From Acidobacteriota bacterium (GTDB lineage Bacteria > Acidobacteriota > Terriglobia > Terriglobales > Acidobacteriaceae), in contig JAFDVW010000009.1 in the NCBI GenBank assembly GCA_018268755.1, positions 186,001 through 250,000 on the forward strand: 64,000 bases of DNA. The letters run 5' to 3'. The position numbers and the translations under genes are program-made. Positions 9,272-18,192 of this stretch are shown one piece after another; position 1 is the first letter of the stretch, and every line of letters begins with the position of its first letter. Below the pieces are notes generated by a model, which saw only the letters and a program-made list of their open reading frames with translations, was not told the DNA's origin and ran no database searches.

Positions 9272-12200
9272 TCACCTCGTCAACGCCGCATCCATGTTCA
9301 ACAACACACTGCCCACCGCCTTGAACCCCTCAAACTCCGAGCTCCGTGACGGGCTCGCGCGCAAGCCGACGGTTTTTAGCTTTGGCCGGCTTTCGCCGTT
9401 TGTCGTTTTATGAAACAACTCGCGCAAAATGGACAGCTCTTCTTCGGTCGGCGGCCGCGACAAAACCAGGCCGGCTTCAAAACGAAGTTGATCGTCGAGC
9501 CCGGCCCCGCTGGCCGTCGCTTCTTTCATGGTCCGTTGCGCCAGCGCCGCAGCTGCCTCGTCATACACCGGATCATTCAATGTCACCAGCGCCTGCAAGG
9601 GCGTATTGGTCGCAATGCGCCGTGGCAGGCTGGTGGCGCGATCGGAACCATCAAAAATCATAAAGCTGGGGTAGCCGCTGGTGCGCTTCACAAAAGTGTA
9701 AATCGCCCGCCGATAGCGGTCGGGGCCGGTCGCGTTCACCCATTTGTCGCTGTTGTACACCGAGTTCCACACACCCTCGGGCTGCGGTGGCATCACCGGA
9801 GGACCGCCCACCGTGCGCGTCAATAGGCCACTGGCCAGCAGGGCCTGGTCGCGCACCATCTCCGCCGTCAGACGTTGCTGCGGACCGCGCGCCAGCAGCC
9901 GGTTGCGTGGGTCTTTCTCCAGTAGAGTGGGAGTAGCGGCGGAACGCTGGCGATACGTCGCACTGCACACCATCTCTCGCAGCAGCGCTTTCATGTCCCA
10001 ATGCAAATCATTTTGAAAGTGCAGCGCCAGCCAGTCGAGCAGATCAGGGTGGCTGGGCAGTTCGCCCACGCTGCCAAAATTTTCCAGCGTCTCCACCAGC
10101 CCTACCCCAAACAGCTGCTCCCAATAGCGGTTGACCGCCACCCGCGCGGTGAGCGGTTGCCCCGGCTGGAAGAACCACTGCGCCAGCCCCAGTCGATTGC
10201 GCGGCGCGCCCTTGGGGAAGGGCGGGAAAATGCCCGGCACATCCGGCGGCAGCGCCGGGCCGATCTTGTTCAGAAAATTTCCCCGTTCAAACTCCAGCGT
10301 CGCCCGCTGCTCGTAGGTATCCTCTTCCGCCATCACCGGCACATTCACGGCGGAAATCTTGGCCAGGTGATCCTCCAGTTCCTGCAGGCGGGAAATGTTT
10401 TTTTTCCGCTCCCCCTCCATCGCCCTCGCCGCCAGATTGGCATCCTCGCTGAACTCCAGCCGCGCCCGCTTGATCGGCACCGGCTTATAGTCAATCTGGC
10501 GGGTTTGCTTCAAGGTGACTTGAATGCGCGCGCCGGCGGGCAAGCGCAGGGGTTCACCGGGGACCGCCACCATCCAGCGAGTGCGGAACAGCTTGGGATT
10601 GGCGGCGAAGCCGTATTCCGCTTCTTTCGTTTTGTCTTTGACTTTGACCGGCTCCCACGGGGACGCTTGGGAAGACGGAGTCACGGAATTTTCCAGATTT
10701 TCTCTGGAGTCGTAGAGAAACCAACGCAGCGGAATACGCTGCCTGCGCCCGCCCTGCACGGTGAAGGCCTGTACCGCGTCCACGATGAAACCATCTTCCG
10801 GCGTGTGCAGGGCTTTCGCGGCGTCCACCGGCAGCACCTCAATGCGAATTCCGGTAATGGGCCGGCCGTCGCTCGCGGCATCCAGCACATACACCGACTG
10901 CGGTGGGGTGTTGGGCTCGGAGAATGCCTCGCCATTTTCCAGGCGAAATGTTTTTGCGGGCCCGCCCCGGGCCCGGGCGATGGCCAGTCTTTGCCGCAGG
11001 GTGCGCACGATTTCGACCTGATCGGCCAAGGCCGCCTTCTTTTCAGCCGGCGGGACCTTCCTCTTTTCGATTTCAGCCAGATACTTCTCCGCAGCCGGCA
11101 GGCTTTCCAGGAGCGCCGGGACCTCATCGGCTCCGGCCGATTGGATAGGAGCAAGCTTCCACGCCGCCCTTTCCACCACCTTGCGGTCTGCATCTACGAC
11201 CGAGCGCAGCAGCGGCCCCAGTTCCTGCTGGATGTCCGCAGCTTCGGCGTATTTGGCTTGGTCTTTGGGAACGCGCAGATTGGGAAAATCGTCGTCGCGG
11301 TCAGCATCTTCCGAAGTGTTGAAGAAGGCCAGCGACTTGTAGTACTCGGGGTGGCGGATGGGATCGTAAGGATGGGAATGGCATTGCACACAATTCATGG
11401 TGACGCCGTTCAGCACCGACCATGTCGTCGCCACCCGATCCATGACCGCCACCATGCGGAATTCCTCGTCGTCGGTCCCGCCTTCCTGATTGTTCGGCGT
11501 CTGGCGGTGGAAGGAAGTAGCAATACGGTCCTGAAAGCTGGCGTTGGGCAGCAAGTCCCCGGCCAATTGTTTGGTCACGAATTGGTCGTAAGGCAGGTTG
11601 TGGTTGAAAGCATCCACCACCCAATCGCGATACACCCACACGCCTCGGCGGAGCATATCAGATTCATAGCCGTAGGAATCGGCGTAGCGCGCCAGATCCA
11701 GCCACATCGACGCCCAACGCTCCCCATAAGCCGGAGAAGCCAATAAACGGTCCACCTGCTTTTCATAGGCGTTGGGGGAGGAGTCGTCCAAGAAACTGGC
11801 CTGTTCCTCTGGGCTCGGCGGCAGCCCGGTCAAGTCCAGAGAGACACGGCGCAGCAGCTCCGCCTTGTCAGCTTCCGGGGATGGAGAGAGAGCCTCTTTT
11901 TCCAGCCGGGCCAGGACAAAGCGGTCGAGAGGCTGGCGGACCCACGCGGCCTGCCGGACCTCCGGCAGGGGCTGGGACTTGGGCGGAACAAAGGCCCAGT
12001 AGTCGGACCAGTTGGCGCCTTCCCGAATCCACTGCTTAAGAAGAGCAATCTGTTGCGGAGAAAGCTGCGGGCCGTGATAAGGCATGCGCAACTCCGGGTC
12101 GGCGGAGGTCACGCGCCGGATCAACTCGGAAGCATCCGGATCGCCGGCCACAATGGCCTGCTTGCCGGACTTGCCTTTGCCCAAGGCTTCTTCCCGAAAC

Positions 12201-12412
12201 AGAAAGGAGATGTTGCCCTTTTGCCGCACTCCCCCATGGCAGGAGAGGCAGTTCTGGTTGAGAATCGGGCGGATGTCCCGGCTGAAGTCGACCTGAGGCT
12301 TCGGCGAGCAACCGCAGAAGAAAGATAGGAATGCCACCAGCAGGAGGCTTGTCCTCCCTTGGCGCCGAGGGGCCCGGGGAACCAGTAGCGGGAAAACGCG
12401 AGGTCTGTCCAT
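9272..12412 (-). CDS. PSD1 domain protein: cytochrome c-like domain plus DUF1549 and DUF1553
   Basis: A 1046-residue exported protein with the full PSD1 architecture. A basic N-terminus and hydrophobic segment end at CGC (Cys35), a possible lipobox. A Planctomycete-type cytochrome c domain has CLSCH at 55-59. DUF1549 spans roughly 165-375 (DLTGLPPSPEE, ERWASMWLDLARYADS) and DUF1553 roughly 740-1010 (NRLGLAQWFFQPGQPLTARV). The start at 12412 has GGAG just upstream and skips an 89-residue arginine-rich extension. It is the first gene of a four-gene minus-strand operon with a LacI-type operator over its promoter. The reaction is unknown. The heme suggests a redox role, possibly polysaccharide or glycoside oxidation. 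Confidence 0.85.
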   Translation of the reverse strand: MDRPRVFPLLVPRAPRRQGRTSLLLVAFLSFFCGCSPKPQVDFSRDIRPILNQNCLSCHGGVRQKGNISFLFREEALGKGKSGKQAIVAGDPDASELIRRVTSADPELRMPYHGPQLSPQQIALLKQWIREGANWSDYWAFVPPKSQPLPEVRQAAWVRQPLDRFVLARLEKEALSPSPEADKAELLRRVSLDLTGLPPSPEEQASFLDDSSPNAYEKQVDRLLASPAYGERWASMWLDLARYADSYGYESDMLRRGVWVYRDWVVDAFNHNLPYDQFVTKQLAGDLLPNASFQDRIATSFHRQTPNNQEGGTDDEEFRMVAVMDRVATTWSVLNGVTMNCVQCHSHPYDPIRHPEYYKSLAFFNTSEDADRDDDFPNLRVPKDQAKYAEAADIQQELGPLLRSVVDADRKVVERAAWKLAPIQSAGADEVPALLESLPAAEKYLAEIEKRKVPPAEKKAALADQVEIVRTLRQRLAIARARGGPAKTFRLENGEAFSEPNTPPQSVYVLDAASDGRPITGIRIEVLPVDAAKALHTPEDGFIVDAVQAFTVQGGRRQRIPLRWFLYDSRENLENSVTPSSQASPWEPVKVKDKTKEAEYGFAANPKLFRTRWMVAVPGEPLRLPAGARIQVTLKQTRQIDYKPVPIKRARLEFSEDANLAARAMEGERKKNISRLQELEDHLAKISAVNVPVMAEEDTYEQRATLEFERGNFLNKIGPALPPDVPGIFPPFPKGAPRNRLGLAQWFFQPGQPLTARVAVNRYWEQLFGVGLVETLENFGSVGELPSHPDLLDWLALHFQNDLHWDMKALLREMVCSATYRQRSAATPTLLEKDPRNRLLARGPQQRLTAEMVRDQALLASGLLTRTVGGPPVMPPQPEGVWNSVYNSDKWVNATGPDRYRRAIYTFVKRTSGYPSFMIFDGSDRATSLPRRIATNTPLQALVTLNDPVYDEAAAALAQRTMKEATASGAGLDDQLRFEAGLVLSRPPTEEELSILRELFHKTTNGESRPKLKTVGLRASPSRSSEFEGFKAVGSVLLNMDAALTR

Positions 12413-12550
12413 GGAGCTCCGGCGCCGGCCGGACGAATTGGGCGAGATGGTAACGGCCTCCCTTCGAGGTGTCAAGGTCATCTTCCCTGCGCTCCCAGCC
12501 GGCCCGGGAGAGGATGAGCGGTGGCCGAACGTCCCCGGGACGGGTACCAG

Positions 12551-12579
12551 TTTACAACCGATGCAAGCGTTTGCGGCAA
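12551..12579 (-). promoter_or_regulatory. Candidate sigma70-type promoter of the PSD1 operon
   Basis: On the minus strand TTGCCG (12579-12574) and TGTAAA (12556-12551) are separated by 17 bp. The -35 box lies inside the operator at 12563-12587, so repressor binding would block RNA polymerase. The predicted transcript would have a leader of about 130 nt. The -10 match is only partial. Confidence 0.45.
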
Positions 12580-12587
12580 ACGTTTTG
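12563..12587. promoter_or_regulatory. Tandem LacI-type operator at the PSD1 promoter
   Basis: Two 12-bp near-palindromes, GCAAGCGTTTGC (12563-12574) and GCAAACGTTTTG (12576-12587), are separated by one base. The central portion forms an exact inverted repeat of CGTTTGC around one base. The core AACGTT with flanking GCA/TGC is the classic LacI/GalR-family operator form. The same 25-bp arrangement recurs at 12804-12828 and a single unit sits before the LacI gene. Confidence 0.8.
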
Positions 12588-12767
12588 TGGCGGGAGATGC
12601 GGGCGGCGCGGCCGGGGTTGCTTCGGCCTCGCAATAATCGTCCTGGTCCTCTCCCGGCACTCGCTGCAAATATGCCCAATAACTAGCTCCTCCGAATGAC
12701 GGGATCCCCCCGGGGGCGGCGCCGGACCGACGTCCCGGCAGATCCTGCCACGGCCTGCAAGTATGCA

Positions 12768-12797
12768 TTGACAAGCAGGCGGAGGTGCTCATACAGT
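12768..12797 (+). promoter_or_regulatory. Candidate sigma70-type promoter of the TonB receptor gene
   Basis: A consensus -35 TTGACA (12768-12773) is followed after 18 bp by TACAGT (12792-12797), a four-of-six -10 match. The expected start site is near 12804, exactly where the operator begins, which fits repression by a LacI-type protein. Confidence 0.6.
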
Positions 12798-12803
12798 GTT
12801 TGG

Positions 12804-12828
12804 GCTAACGTTTGCCGCAAACGTTTGC
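12804..12828. promoter_or_regulatory. Tandem LacI-type operator at the TonB receptor promoter
   Basis: GCTAACGTTTGC (12804-12815) and the perfect palindrome GCAAACGTTTGC (12817-12828) are separated by one base, mirroring the site at 12563-12587. The site begins at the predicted +1 of the receptor promoter. The likely ligand is the LacI-type repressor encoded at 16670-17725. Confidence 0.85.
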
Positions 12829-12928
12829 ACCCACCCGGCAAATTCTCGCCGGCGGCAAATGGCAGGCAACTTCGCGCCGGCGCCGCAAGCCGCGCGCGCT
12901 CAATGATCACAGGCCTTAGGAGGGCAGA

Positions 12929-15900
12929 ATGGGCAAGTGTAAGTCTGGCAGGGGCGCACTTCAGACAGGGATCGTAGGGCTGTTGGCTGTGGTTCTGGCA
13001 GTTTTGTCCGCTGTGCCGGCAAGCGCGCAATCCACCGCCGGCCTCACCGGCACGGTGCGCGATCCAAACGGCGCAGTGATTGCCAACGCCACCCTCAAAC
13101 TGACGAATAACGCGACAGGAGCCAGCCGCTCCACGGAGTCGTCTTCTCTCGGCGCTTATTCATTTCCCCAGATCTCTCCCGGGACCTATGAGTTGAGCGT
13201 GACCGCACAGGGCTTCAAAAGCACCGTCTATCGCAACATTGAATTGCAGGTCAGCGTGCAGGGCATCGTGAACGTGAACCTGGAACTGGCTTCGGTCAAC
13301 GAACTAGTCCAGGTTGTGGAGCAAGCGCCCTTGCTCAACACTTCAGACGCCTCCACGGGAACGCCTTTCGGCACCCAGCAGGTGTTGCAGCTCCCGCTGG
13401 AAGGCCGCAACGTCGCGGGACTCCTCTCTTTGCAGACTGGCGTCACCTATCTCGGGACCGACGTTTCTGACGCTCGTAACGGCAGCGTGAATGGTGGACG
13501 CAGTGACCAGGGCAACGTGACCCTGGATGGCGTGGATGTCAACGATCAGGACACTCGTCCTGCTTTCACTTCCGCGCTGCGCATGCCGCTCGATTCCGTG
13601 GAGGAGTTTCGCGTCACCACGGTGGGGGCCAACGCCGACCAGGGCCGCACCTCGGGAGCACAGATCAGCCTGGTGACCAAGCACGGCACGAATTCCTTTC
13701 ACGGCTCTCTCTACGAATTCAATCGCAATACCGCTTTTACCGCGAATTCTTTCTTCAACAATGCAGCCGGCGTTCCTCGTCCGCAGCTAGTGCGCAACGT
13801 TTTTGGCGGCTCGGTAGGCGGGCCGGTCATCAAGAACCGGGTATTCGCCTTCTTCAACTATGAAGGCCGCCGCGATGCCAGCGCCACCAACGTAACCGCC
13901 ACTGTTCCGACGCAGGATCTTCGCAACGGGTATCTCGATTACGTCAACAACAACGGAGGCGTTTCCCAACTGAGCCCCGACGATATTAAAGCGCTGGATC
14001 CGCTCGGGATCGGCGTAAGCCCGGCGGTGCTGGAACTTTTCAACCAATATCCTGAGCCCAACGACTCGACCCGCGGCGATGGGCTAGCGGCCACGGGCTA
14101 TCGCTTCAGCGCCAAAGCCCCGCTCTCCTGGAACACGTATGTAACGCGGCTAGACTGGCATGTCGACCAAGCCGGATATCACACCTTATTTCTACGGGGA
14201 AACCTGCAGAACGACCGGCAGACAGGAACTCCGCAACTGCCGGGCCAGCCGGCAAGCGGATCGACGCAGACCAATGCCAAAGGATTGGCGGTCGGTTATA
14301 CGCACGTACTGAGCCCACGTCTGGTAGGAACCTTCCATTATGGCCTGACTCGCATATCCACCGGCACTTCCGGCGCTGCTGAATCCCCGGTGGTCAATCC
14401 TTTCGATTACTTTCTCACCCCCGCGCTGAGCAATGTCACGGGCAGATCGACGGTGACTCCGGTGCACACCATCGCGGAGGATATGACCTGGACGCGGGGC
14501 AGCCACTCCTTGCAGTTCGGGGGCACGGCCCGTCTGATTCGCCGTCGCATTTCCTCGCAACAACCCTTCCCTTACGCCGGCGGCCAGGCTTATCAACTGT
14601 CAGGTGGGCAGCTGGCATTTACCCCTGCGGACGCTCCGATCGGCTCCGCCAGCGCGCCGAACGGGATTATGGCGCTTCTGGGAATTCTGGCGGCCGGCAA
14701 TGCGACCTACAACTACACGGTGCAGGGCGACCTGATACCGCAACAGGACGCAAAACTCCGCGACTTTGGCAGCTCGGAATATGAGCTGTACTTACAGGAC
14801 AGCTGGCGTCTTCGCCCCAACCTCACACTAACCGCAGGCTTGCGCTGGTCGTTGATGCCTCCTCCTTCGGAGCTGAATGGTCAGCAGACTACCAACGTGC
14901 CTTCCTATGGAACGTTGTTCCGGCGGCGGCTGGCGGACGCGGAACAGGGCTTGCCGGATGCCAACGAACTGGTCAGTTTTGTGGCCCGTGACAGCGCACA
15001 GGGCACGGCGCTTTACCCCACGTTTAAGAGAAACTTCGCGCCACGCATCTCTCTCGCCTACTCGCCGGACCACGACAAGGGCTGGCTCTCTCACCTGACC
15101 GGTGGGCCGGGCAAGACCAGCATCCGCCTGGGCGCGGGCATGTTCTATGACTTATTCGGCAGCGGGATGATCGACCAGCTCGACGCCAACTCCTTCGGAT
15201 TAACTACCACGCAGATCACCCCCATCGGCACGTTCGATGCGAACACGGCACCGCGGTTTACGTCGCTGACCGCGGTGCCTTCGAACCTGATCCCGCCCTC
15301 GCCGGGCGGAGGTCCGGGAACCCCGCCGATCGGACTGGTCACGGGCACGCAGGTGATCGACTACGGCATCAAGCCACCGTATGTCTTCAACCTGAACCTC
15401 TCTGTTTCACGCCAGTTAGGCAATAGCTTCGGCATCGATGTGGGCTATGTGGGAAGATTGAGCCGCCGTCAGCTCATCATGAGCCAGGGGGCGTCGCAAC
15501 CTCTCAACTTCCGTGATCCGCAGTCGGGAACCCGGCTCTATGATGCGATGGCCGCCCTGGATAGCGCGGCCAGACAGCAAGTGGCGGTGGCGGACATGCA
15601 ACCCATCCCCTTCTGGGAAAATCTCTACTCCAATGCGGCGGGTGGAGGCTTGACCGCCACGCAGGTCGTTTATAGCCAGTTTGCGCAGACGCCGACCGAC
15701 CCGGTCACCTCCCTGGTACAGGTGGATTCGGCCTGCAATCCGGCTTGCAGCAATCTCGGGGCTTATACCTTTATGCAGCCGCAATTCTGGGGACTGTTAG
15801 GACTGCAGAGCATTGGCAGCGCCAGCTACAACAGCATGCAGGTCACCCTGCGGAAACAACTCTCGAACGGCTACCAGTTCACCATCAACTACACTTATTC

Positions 15901-16585
15901 GAAGTCGCTGGACCTTTATTCGCAAACCGAAACCCGCCAGGGATACGGCTTCCCCAGCACCGTACTGAACGCATTGGACCCCGGAGCGCAGCGCGCGGTT
16001 TCCGACTTCGACATGACCCACCAGATCAACGCCAACTGGGTGGCCGAGCTTCCCTTTGGCAAGGGCAAGCATTTCCTCAACCGTGGAGGCATCGCCGACG
16101 CCGTGCTGGGTGGTTGGCAGCTGAGCGGATTGTTCCGCATCACGTCGGGACTCCCCTTCAGCCCCATGAACGGCTACCACTATCCCACTAACTGGTGCTG
16201 CGAAGTGGCCGCTACCCAGGTTGCCCCGGTCAAGACACAGAACGTGAAGCACTCCACCACCGGCGGACCCAACATGTTTGCCGATCCCGCGGCGGCCGTG
16301 CAAGCATTTGATTTCACTCGCACCGGCCAGGTGGGATCGCGCAACGTTCTGCGCGGAGACGGCATTTTCTCCATCGATATGGGGTTGGGCAAGCGCTTCG
16401 CCCTGCCCTTTGAAGGGCAAAGCCTGCAATTCCGCGCAGAGGCGTTCAACGTGACCAACACCGCGCGCTTTACCATCAACACCGAACAGAACATGTTCAT
16501 CGATAATCCCACGCAGTTCGGCACCTACGACAGCCTTCTGGGCGCGCCACGCGTGCTGCAGGTAGGATTGCGCTACGAGTTCTAG
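12929..16585 (+). CDS. TonB-dependent receptor, Oar-like, with carboxypeptidase-regulatory domain
   Basis: A 1218-residue outer-membrane protein. Residues 1-34 are a signal peptide ending ASA. Residues about 36-120 are a carboxypeptidase regulatory-like beta-sandwich (GTVRDPNGAVIANATL). A plug region follows (QVLQLPLEGRNVAGLLSLQ, SVNGGRSDQGNVTLDGVDVN), and the rest is a large beta-barrel ending in GLRYEF with a C-terminal Phe. AGGAGG lies 6 bp before the ATG. This is the size and layout of Acidobacteriota Oar-like receptors, which are thought to import oligosaccharides or peptides. It is divergent from the PSD1 operon and shares its operator type, so both probably respond to the same substrate. 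Confidence 0.9.
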   Translation: MGKCKSGRGALQTGIVGLLAVVLAVLSAVPASAQSTAGLTGTVRDPNGAVIANATLKLTNNATGASRSTESSSLGAYSFPQISPGTYELSVTAQGFKSTVYRNIELQVSVQGIVNVNLELASVNELVQVVEQAPLLNTSDASTGTPFGTQQVLQLPLEGRNVAGLLSLQTGVTYLGTDVSDARNGSVNGGRSDQGNVTLDGVDVNDQDTRPAFTSALRMPLDSVEEFRVTTVGANADQGRTSGAQISLVTKHGTNSFHGSLYEFNRNTAFTANSFFNNAAGVPRPQLVRNVFGGSVGGPVIKNRVFAFFNYEGRRDASATNVTATVPTQDLRNGYLDYVNNNGGVSQLSPDDIKALDPLGIGVSPAVLELFNQYPEPNDSTRGDGLAATGYRFSAKAPLSWNTYVTRLDWHVDQAGYHTLFLRGNLQNDRQTGTPQLPGQPASGSTQTNAKGLAVGYTHVLSPRLVGTFHYGLTRISTGTSGAAESPVVNPFDYFLTPALSNVTGRSTVTPVHTIAEDMTWTRGSHSLQFGGTARLIRRRISSQQPFPYAGGQAYQLSGGQLAFTPADAPIGSASAPNGIMALLGILAAGNATYNYTVQGDLIPQQDAKLRDFGSSEYELYLQDSWRLRPNLTLTAGLRWSLMPPPSELNGQQTTNVPSYGTLFRRRLADAEQGLPDANELVSFVARDSAQGTALYPTFKRNFAPRISLAYSPDHDKGWLSHLTGGPGKTSIRLGAGMFYDLFGSGMIDQLDANSFGLTTTQITPIGTFDANTAPRFTSLTAVPSNLIPPSPGGGPGTPPIGLVTGTQVIDYGIKPPYVFNLNLSVSRQLGNSFGIDVGYVGRLSRRQLIMSQGASQPLNFRDPQSGTRLYDAMAALDSAARQQVAVADMQPIPFWENLYSNAAGGGLTATQVVYSQFAQTPTDPVTSLVQVDSACNPACSNLGAYTFMQPQFWGLLGLQSIGSASYNSMQVTLRKQLSNGYQFTINYTYSKSLDLYSQTETRQGYGFPSTVLNALDPGAQRAVSDFDMTHQINANWVAELPFGKGKHFLNRGGIADAVLGGWQLSGLFRITSGLPFSPMNGYHYPTNWCCEVAATQVAPVKTQNVKHSTTGGPNMFADPAAAVQAFDFTRTGQVGSRNVLRGDGIFSIDMGLGKRFALPFEGQSLQFRAEAFNVTNTARFTINTEQNMFIDNPTQFGTYDSLLGAPRVLQVGLRYEF

Positions 16586-16593
16586 GCCTAAGC

Positions 16594-16640
16594 AAAATGC
16601 CGATCATCCGCGGAACACGCCGGATGATCGGCATTTTTTT
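16594..16640. terminator. Strong intrinsic terminator between receptor and LacI genes
   Basis: A perfect 14-bp stem, ATGCCGATCATCCG (16597-16610) with its complement at 16621-16634, has a 10-base loop and is followed by a run of seven T on the plus strand. On the minus strand the stem is also followed by TTTT, so it can end transcription of both converging genes. Confidence 0.9.
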
Positions 16641-16669
16641 GCCCGTAGAAACCGAAAAATCGGCCAGAA

Positions 16670-17725
16670 TCAGTTTCGCGTGGACACCGGAGCCGAGGAG
16701 CCGCGGACGATCAGGCGGGTCTCCACCACATATTCGCTGCCCTGGCGGCGCTTGCTGCGCATCAGGCGATGCAGGGCTTCAAAGGCCAGCCGGCCCAGCT
16801 GGTCGCGGGCTATACGCACCGTGGTCAGGGGAGGATTGGCGTAACGTGCATAAGGGATATCTTCCGCGCCGATAATGGAGATCTGTCCCGGGACCTCAAT
16901 TCCCGCCTCGACCAGCGCGTGCACCGCGCCCAGGGCCATGAGATCGTTGCCGCAAATTACTGCCGTAGCGACCTCGGGCTCCTTCAATAACGCCGCCATG
17001 GCCGCGCGTCCCCCTTCGATGGTATTGTCCCCCTCGGTGCAGTGGGTGGCGGGCATCTGGTTTTGCTCCAGGGCATCGATAAAAGCCTGCTTATAGGCCT
17101 TGGCGGAGAGGCGATGCTGCGGGCCGGTAATGAAGGCGGTGCGCCGATGGCCGATTTGCTTCAAATATTCCACCGCTTCCCGCACTCCGCTGGAATAATC
17201 CACACGGATATTGCTGCGCCCGCGGGAAAATTTGCTCCCATCCAGGGTCACTACTGGAATATCGTTTTGCAGGAGCTGGTCGATCAGGTCGGCCTCCAGC
17301 TGGGAGGTCATGACCGCCACGCCCTGCACTTTGTTCTCGATCATGCGCCGGACCGCGTTGGAAGCATGGATGGGATCATAGTTGGTGGGGGCCAGAAACA
17401 CGTCAAAACCAATTTCCACGACGGCGCGCTCGAAGGTCTTGATCATCTCCGGGAAAAAGGGGTTTTCCACGTCCGAGATGATGAGGCCAAAGGCGTCGCT
17501 GCGTCCCCGCGCCAGCCGCCGGCCGCTGGCATTCTTGTAATAGTTCAACTGGCGCATGATCTGCAGCACGCGCACACGCGTCACTTCCGCCACTGGGCGG
17601 GTGTTGTTCAGAACGTGGGAGACCGTGCTGATGGACACTCCGGCGCGTTCCGCAACATCTCTCATTTGCGGGGCGCCGTTGTTGCCGGCACGCCTGTTCC
17701 GAACGGGTCTGGTCATGGTGTTCAT
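16670..17725 (-). CDS. LacI/GalR-family transcriptional repressor
   Basis: A 351-residue regulator. The helix-turn-helix spans residues 20-44 (MRDVAERAGVSISTVSHVLN), followed by the hinge helix region and a periplasmic-binding-protein-like sugar-binding domain (FGLIISDVENPFFPEM, VICGNDLMALGAVHALVE). No clear Shine-Dalgarno is visible before the ATG at 17725. A second ATG is at 17716. A LacI-type operator lies 7 bp upstream over the predicted start site, implying autorepression. The same operator flanks the divergent PSD1 and receptor promoters about 5 kb away, so those are its likely targets. The inducer is presumably a sugar, not identified. Confidence 0.9.
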   Translation of the reverse strand: MNTMTRPVRNRRAGNNGAPQMRDVAERAGVSISTVSHVLNNTRPVAEVTRVRVLQIMRQLNYYKNASGRRLARGRSDAFGLIISDVENPFFPEMIKTFERAVVEIGFDVFLAPTNYDPIHASNAVRRMIENKVQGVAVMTSQLEADLIDQLLQNDIPVVTLDGSKFSRGRSNIRVDYSSGVREAVEYLKQIGHRRTAFITGPQHRLSAKAYKQAFIDALEQNQMPATHCTEGDNTIEGGRAAMAALLKEPEVATAVICGNDLMALGAVHALVEAGIEVPGQISIIGAEDIPYARYANPPLTTVRIARDQLGRLAFEALHRLMRSKRRQGSEYVVETRLIVRGSSAPVSTRN

Positions 17726-17731
17726 GGGGAC

Positions 17732-17743
17732 GCAAACGTTTCC
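17732..17743. promoter_or_regulatory. LacI-type operator before the repressor's own gene
   Basis: GCAAACGTTTCC differs from the perfect GCAAACGTTTGC palindrome at one base. It covers the start site predicted from the -10 box just upstream (on the minus strand) and ends 7 bp before the start codon, so it should give negative autoregulation. Confidence 0.75.
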
Positions 17744-17748
17744 CGGCC

Positions 17749-17754
17749 ATTGTA
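17749..17754 (-). promoter_or_regulatory. Candidate -10 box of the LacI gene
   Basis: TACAAT on the minus strand matches the sigma70 -10 consensus at five of six positions. The start site would fall about 17742, inside the operator. The -35 is weak (CTGCCG with 17 bp spacing), so the box is a candidate only. Confidence 0.45.
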
Positions 17755-17938
17755 AATTAAGGGCTTGGCTCCGGCAGCTCTTATATCAAGCTTCCCGAAA
17801 AATGCCCACTCCGCCAGCCGCCTGCCTGCAAAAAGGCACTTCCCTCCCTGCCCGGGAGGCGAACCAGAACCTCGAAACCTACAGGAGGTGGGAAATTGCG
17901 ATTAGGAAGAATCCGGGAGAGTACTGAGGAGAGACTTT

Positions 17939-18014
17939 TGGTGGACCTGGTCGGGATCGAACCGACGACCTCTTCCATGCCATGGAAGCGCGCTCCCAGC
18001 TGCGCCACAGGCCC
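17939..18014 (-). tRNA. tRNA-Ala (anticodon GGC)
   Basis: A 76-base cloverleaf with encoded CCA. The acceptor stem GGGCCTG pairs with CAGGTCC and includes the G3-U70 wobble that identifies tRNA-Ala. The anticodon stem CTTCC/GGAAG closes the loop ATGGCAT, giving anticodon GGC (reads GCC). The T-arm is GTCGG-TTCGATC-CCGAC and the D-arm GCGC-AGCTGGGA-GCGC. All elements are regular. Confidence 0.95.
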
Positions 18015-18192
18015 ACAGTGGTATGCAGTTATTTTCGCCCAGCTCCCCGCGATAGTCAAACTTGCCGGCCAACTTTCGCCGTCTTGCGCGGCAAGGATTT
18101 CGCCGCCAGCCCGGCTGTGCCCCAACCATTTTGCGAAAGGCCGCGGATTTCAAGTATCCTGAAGCGCAACTTAAAGGGGCGTACTTTCCATC

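Larger units (their letters stand above)
12413..12928. promoter_or_regulatory. Divergent regulatory region between PSD1 operon and TonB receptor
   Basis: This 516-bp gap holds no convincing gene. It contains two copies of a tandem LacI-type operator, one next to each divergent promoter, annotated separately. The remainder is GC-rich sequence in which I see no RNA gene or repeat. Confidence 0.8.

Noticed and set aside
10001-11746. Long plus-strand open frame (581 codons) inside the PSD1 gene
   Set aside because: It is antisense to a well-supported PSD1 protein, has no family likeness and reflects high GC content with few stop codons.
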